NCBI GenBank assembly: GCA_947455465.1
Contig: CANGNS010000004.1
Coordinates: 102,512 to 166,511, forward strand
Source of the DNA: Comamonadaceae bacterium
GTDB lineage: Bacteria > Pseudomonadota > Gammaproteobacteria > Burkholderiales > Burkholderiaceae_C
DNA length: 64,000 bases
Direction of reading: 5' to 3'
The notes beneath the pieces were generated by a model. That model saw nothing but the letters and a program-made list of their open reading frames with translations, was not told the origin of the DNA and did not search any database. Below, piece after piece: positions 61,328 to 64,000 of the stretch. The number at the start of each line of letters is the position of its first letter. Within the stretch, counting starts at the first letter, position 1. The translations under genes and the position numbers were made by a program.

Positions 61328-63004
61328 TCAGGCTCTGAACCTGTTGGTAATAGGATAACGCCAATCCTTGCCGAAGCTGCGGTGGCTGACCCGAATTCCG
61401 GGCGGCGCCTGGCGGCGTTTGTATTCGTTGATTTGGATAAGGCGCGTCACCCGCTCCACGTCGGCCGGGGCGTAACCAGCGGCCACGATGTGGGCGATGC
61501 TCTCGTCGTTTTCCATGTAGCGCTCAATGATGGCATCAAGCACCTCGTAGGGCGGCAAGCTGTCTTGGTCTGTCTGATCGGGGCGCAGCTCGGCGCTGGG
61601 CGGGCGGGTGATGATGCGCTCGGGGATCGGTTGGGCGCAGGTGCCATAGGGGTCATGGGCATTGCGCCAGCGCGCCATGGCAAAGACCCGCGTTTTGGCC
61701 AGATCTTTGATCACCGCAAACCCGCCTGCCATGTCGCCGTAGAGCGTGCAATAGCCGGTGGCCATCTCGGACTTGTTGCCGGTGGTCAGCACCATGCTGC
61801 CAAATTTATTGCTCAGCGCCATCAACAAGGTGCCGCGGATGCGGGCCTGCAGGTTTTCTTCGGTGGTGTCGGCTGGCCGGCCCGCAAATTCAGTGGCCAG
61901 GGTGCCCATATAGGCCTCGAGCGCCGGCCGGATGGAGATTTCGTCGTAGCGCACGCCCATGCGCCGGGCCATCTCGGCCGCATCTATCCAGCTGATGTCG
62001 GCGGTGTAAGGCGAGGGCATCATCACGGCACGCACTTGGTCCGCACCGAGAGCGTCCACCGCCACGGCCAGCACCAGCGCCGAATCGATACCGCCAGACA
62101 GGCCTAGCAAGACGCCGGGAAAACGGTTTTTCTGCACGTAGTCGCGCACGCCGAGCACCAGCGCGTCCCACAAATCGGCCTCTTCGCTGCGCTGGGGCTC
62201 CAAAACGCCGTGCCAACACGCCTCTTTGGAGGACACATCGAGGTCGGCCAGCATCAGGGCTTCGGCAAAGCTAGGCGCCCGCAGCGCCACGCGCCCGTCC
62301 GGCTCTAGCGCAAAGGAGCGGCCCTCAAAGACCAGCTCGTCCTGCCCGCCCACCAGGTGCGCATACACCAGCGGCAGCCCGGTGGCCCGGCAGCGCGCGC
62401 CCATGACGTCCTCGCGCTGATAGCCCTTGCCCAAATGAAAGGGCGAGGCATTGATCACCGCCAGCACCTGGGCACCGGCCGCTTTGGCCGCCTGGGCAGG
62501 TGCTTCAAACCAGGCGTCCTCGCAAATGAGCAGCCCCACGCGCACCGTGTGGCCCGGCTCGCCCACCTCAAACACGCAGGTGGCGTCGCCGGGAACGAAA
62601 TAGCGCCGCTCGTCAAACACCTGGTAATTGGGCAGTTCTTGCTTGGCGTAGGTGGCTACGATGGCACCGTTTTGCAGCACGCTGGCGCAGTTGTGGCGGG
62701 CATTGACCGACACCGAGCGCCCACGCTGATCGCCGCCCTGGGGGTGGCCGACCACAACGCTCATCCCGCGCAGTGAGGCCAGGTGCGCAGCCAGCGCCTG
62801 CAAAGTCTGCGCGCAGGCCTGCATAAATGCGGGGCGCAGGTACAAATCTTCGGCGGCATAGCCGCACAGCGACAATTCAGGGGTGAGCAGCAGGCGCGCG
62901 CCTTGGGCGTAGGCTGTTTGGGCCGCCTCGGCAATTTTTTGCGCGTTGCCGGCCAAATCACCCACAATGAAATTGAGCTGCGCAACGCAAATTTTGAGAG
63001 TCAT
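61328..63004 (-). CDS. nadE: Glutamine-dependent NAD+ synthetase
   Basis: The enzyme amidates nicotinate adenine dinucleotide with ammonia from glutamine. The 558-residue protein joins an N-terminal nitrilase domain (Glu in TPELSLCGY, Lys in YAKQELPNY, Cys in LICEDAWFE) to a C-terminal synthetase with the PP-loop LSGGIDSALVL. The ATG at 63004 was chosen because the upstream frame lacks family sequence. glnB follows; PII control of NadE has been reported in other proteobacteria. Confidence 0.95.
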   Translation of the reverse strand: MTLKICVAQLNFIVGDLAGNAQKIAEAAQTAYAQGARLLLTPELSLCGYAAEDLYLRPAFMQACAQTLQALAAHLASLRGMSVVVGHPQGGDQRGRSVSVNARHNCASVLQNGAIVATYAKQELPNYQVFDERRYFVPGDATCVFEVGEPGHTVRVGLLICEDAWFEAPAQAAKAAGAQVLAVINASPFHLGKGYQREDVMGARCRATGLPLVYAHLVGGQDELVFEGRSFALEPDGRVALRAPSFAEALMLADLDVSSKEACWHGVLEPQRSEEADLWDALVLGVRDYVQKNRFPGVLLGLSGGIDSALVLAVAVDALGADQVRAVMMPSPYTADISWIDAAEMARRMGVRYDEISIRPALEAYMGTLATEFAGRPADTTEENLQARIRGTLLMALSNKFGSMVLTTGNKSEMATGYCTLYGDMAGGFAVIKDLAKTRVFAMARWRNAHDPYGTCAQPIPERIITRPPSAELRPDQTDQDSLPPYEVLDAIIERYMENDESIAHIVAAGYAPADVERVTRLIQINEYKRRQAPPGIRVSHRSFGKDWRYPITNRFRA

Positions 63005-63077
63005 GAACAAATGCTTATGAAAACCGCCGCCAGTTCCGTGCGCCAAGCGCCCGGGCTGCGGCATCCAAGGGGGCCAC

Positions 63078-64000
63078 ATGGCCTCAAATGATTATGTCAC
63101 CCGCGTGCACGCTTCGGTCCACGCGGTGCCGGCCGCCACCTGGGACGCGCTTTTGGCGCTGCACCCCGAAGCCAGCCCCTTTATGCGCCACGCCTACCTG
63201 GCAGCCATGGAGGACAGCGCCAGCGCCAGTCCCGCCACCGGCTGGACGCCCGCCTGCATCGTGCTGGAGCGCGCTGGCGTCTTGGAGGCGGCCGCCGTCG
63301 TCTACGCCAAAGACCACTCGTATGGCGAATATGTATTTGACTGGGCCTGGGCCAACGCCTACCAGCAGCACGGACTGCCCTATTACCCCAAAGCCACATT
63401 GGCCGTGCCCTTCACACCCGTGCCCGGCGCGCGCCTGCTGGCCCGGGACGCGCCAGCGCGCCAGGCGCTGCTGGCAGCCGTGCTGGACTGGTGCGCGGGG
63501 CGCGAGTTATCTTCTTTGCACCTACTCTTTGTCAGCCCCACCGATGCGCAAGCCTGCCAGGATGCCGGACTGATGCTGCGCCAGACCGTGCAGTTTCACT
63601 GGGCCAACACGCCTGCGCCCTACCCTGACTTCGAGGCGTTTTTGGCCAGTCTGGCCCAAGAAAAGCGTAAGAAAATCCGTCAAGAACGACGCAAAGTGGC
63701 CGAGGCTGGGGTGCAATTTCGCTGGGTCCGCGGTCCAGACATCAGCGATGCCGACTGGGACTTTTTCTACCGTTGCTATGAGCGGACCTACCTGGAGCAC
63801 GGCAATGCGCCCTACCTCAGTCGCCGGTTTTTTACCGCCATGCAGGCCGCTATGCCCGAAAACTGGCTGCTCTTTATTGCCGAGCGCGGTGGCAAGCCCA
63901 TGGCCAGCAGCCTGATCGCGCTCAGCGCCGAAGGTCCTGGCCAGCCCCAAGTCGCCTACGGACGCTACTGGGGCGCATTGGAGCGGGTCGATTGCCTGCA
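63078..64000 (+). CDS. FemAB/GNAT-like N-acyltransferase (DUF482 type), 3' end missing
   Basis: The frame from the ATG at 63078 stays open to the window edge (307 complete codons), so the gene is truncated only by the window. An AAGGGGG precedes the start. The product matches the peptidogalycan-type GNAT family (DUF482): HPEASPFMRHAYLAAMED near the N-terminus, KDHSYGEYVFDWAWANAYQQ, and later EKRKKIRQERRKVAEAG and RTYLEHGNAPYLSRRFF. The members are thought to transfer acyl or aminoacyl groups; the substrate is unknown. It diverges from nadE by 73 bases. Confidence 0.8.
   Translation, partial: MASNDYVTRVHASVHAVPAATWDALLALHPEASPFMRHAYLAAMEDSASASPATGWTPACIVLERAGVLEAAAVVYAKDHSYGEYVFDWAWANAYQQHGLPYYPKATLAVPFTPVPGARLLARDAPARQALLAAVLDWCAGRELSSLHLLFVSPTDAQACQDAGLMLRQTVQFHWANTPAPYPDFEAFLASLAQEKRKKIRQERRKVAEAGVQFRWVRGPDISDADWDFFYRCYERTYLEHGNAPYLSRRFFTAMQAAMPENWLLFIAERGGKPMASSLIALSAEGPGQPQVAYGRYWGALERVDCL

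Overview
The window looks like an ordinary piece of betaproteobacterial chromosome, most likely Burkholderiales and close to Comamonadaceae. I infer this from the high GC content, the gene orders (exbB-exbD-lpxK-trm112-kdsB-adk, aat-bpt, ilvB-ilvN-ilvC-pssA, msrB-yciB-bolA-ppiC) and the single-domain families DUF3619 and DUF3106. I see no insertion sequence, prophage, integrase, rRNA or CRISPR array. Two tRNA genes are present. Coding density is high, and no gap longer than 300 bases lacks a gene.

Layout. 1-4 kb: a Bax-inhibitor membrane protein, then the molybdate importer modABC, then ribosomal protein L31 type B. 4-9.6 kb: a GT39-like membrane protein converging on a leftward surE-pcm-nlpD-rlmD cluster. 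9.7-12 kb: a quinone-oxidoreductase-like gene, then a visibly A/T-rich patch with an SPFH/prohibitin gene and a tiny basic ORF. 12-29.8 kb: a long run of leftward genes for acyl catabolism. It holds an acyl-CoA ligase, a LIV-type ABC importer, FadB-like and thiolase enzymes, an acyl-CoA dehydrogenase, SDRs, a thioesterase, a desaturase and a GST fusion. The beta-oxidation part has its own promoter with a perfect palindrome in its spacer. 29.9-34 kb: selO, msrB, yciB, bolA and ppiC rightward, then a DUF1624 acetyltransferase-like gene leftward behind purL.

34-45 kb: purL diverging from ilvD, xseA converging on ilvD, then exbB-exbD-lpxK-trm112-kdsB and adk. 45-54 kb: acs diverging from a class I fumarase, murI, tRNA-Arg and tRNA-Pro, aat-bpt (N-degron leucylation), an IclR regulator and a PBP7-type endopeptidase. 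54-58.4 kb: the leftward ilvB-ilvN-ilvC branched-chain amino acid block followed by pssA. 58.7-61 kb: an ECF-type sigma factor in an unbroken cluster with DUF3619, DUF3106 and RDD proteins. 61-64 kb: nadE-glnB leftward and a FemAB/GNAT-like gene running off the right edge.

The best candidates for something not well described are the sigma factor/DUF3619/DUF3106/RDD cluster (a possible envelope-sensing system), the LIV importer with an arginine in place of the Walker A lysine of its LivF subunit, the palindrome-gated beta-oxidation promoter, the SPFH gene under a near-consensus A/T-rich promoter, and possible structured leaders of ilvB and ilvN. All assignments come from reading the sequence and family knowledge; no database search was run.
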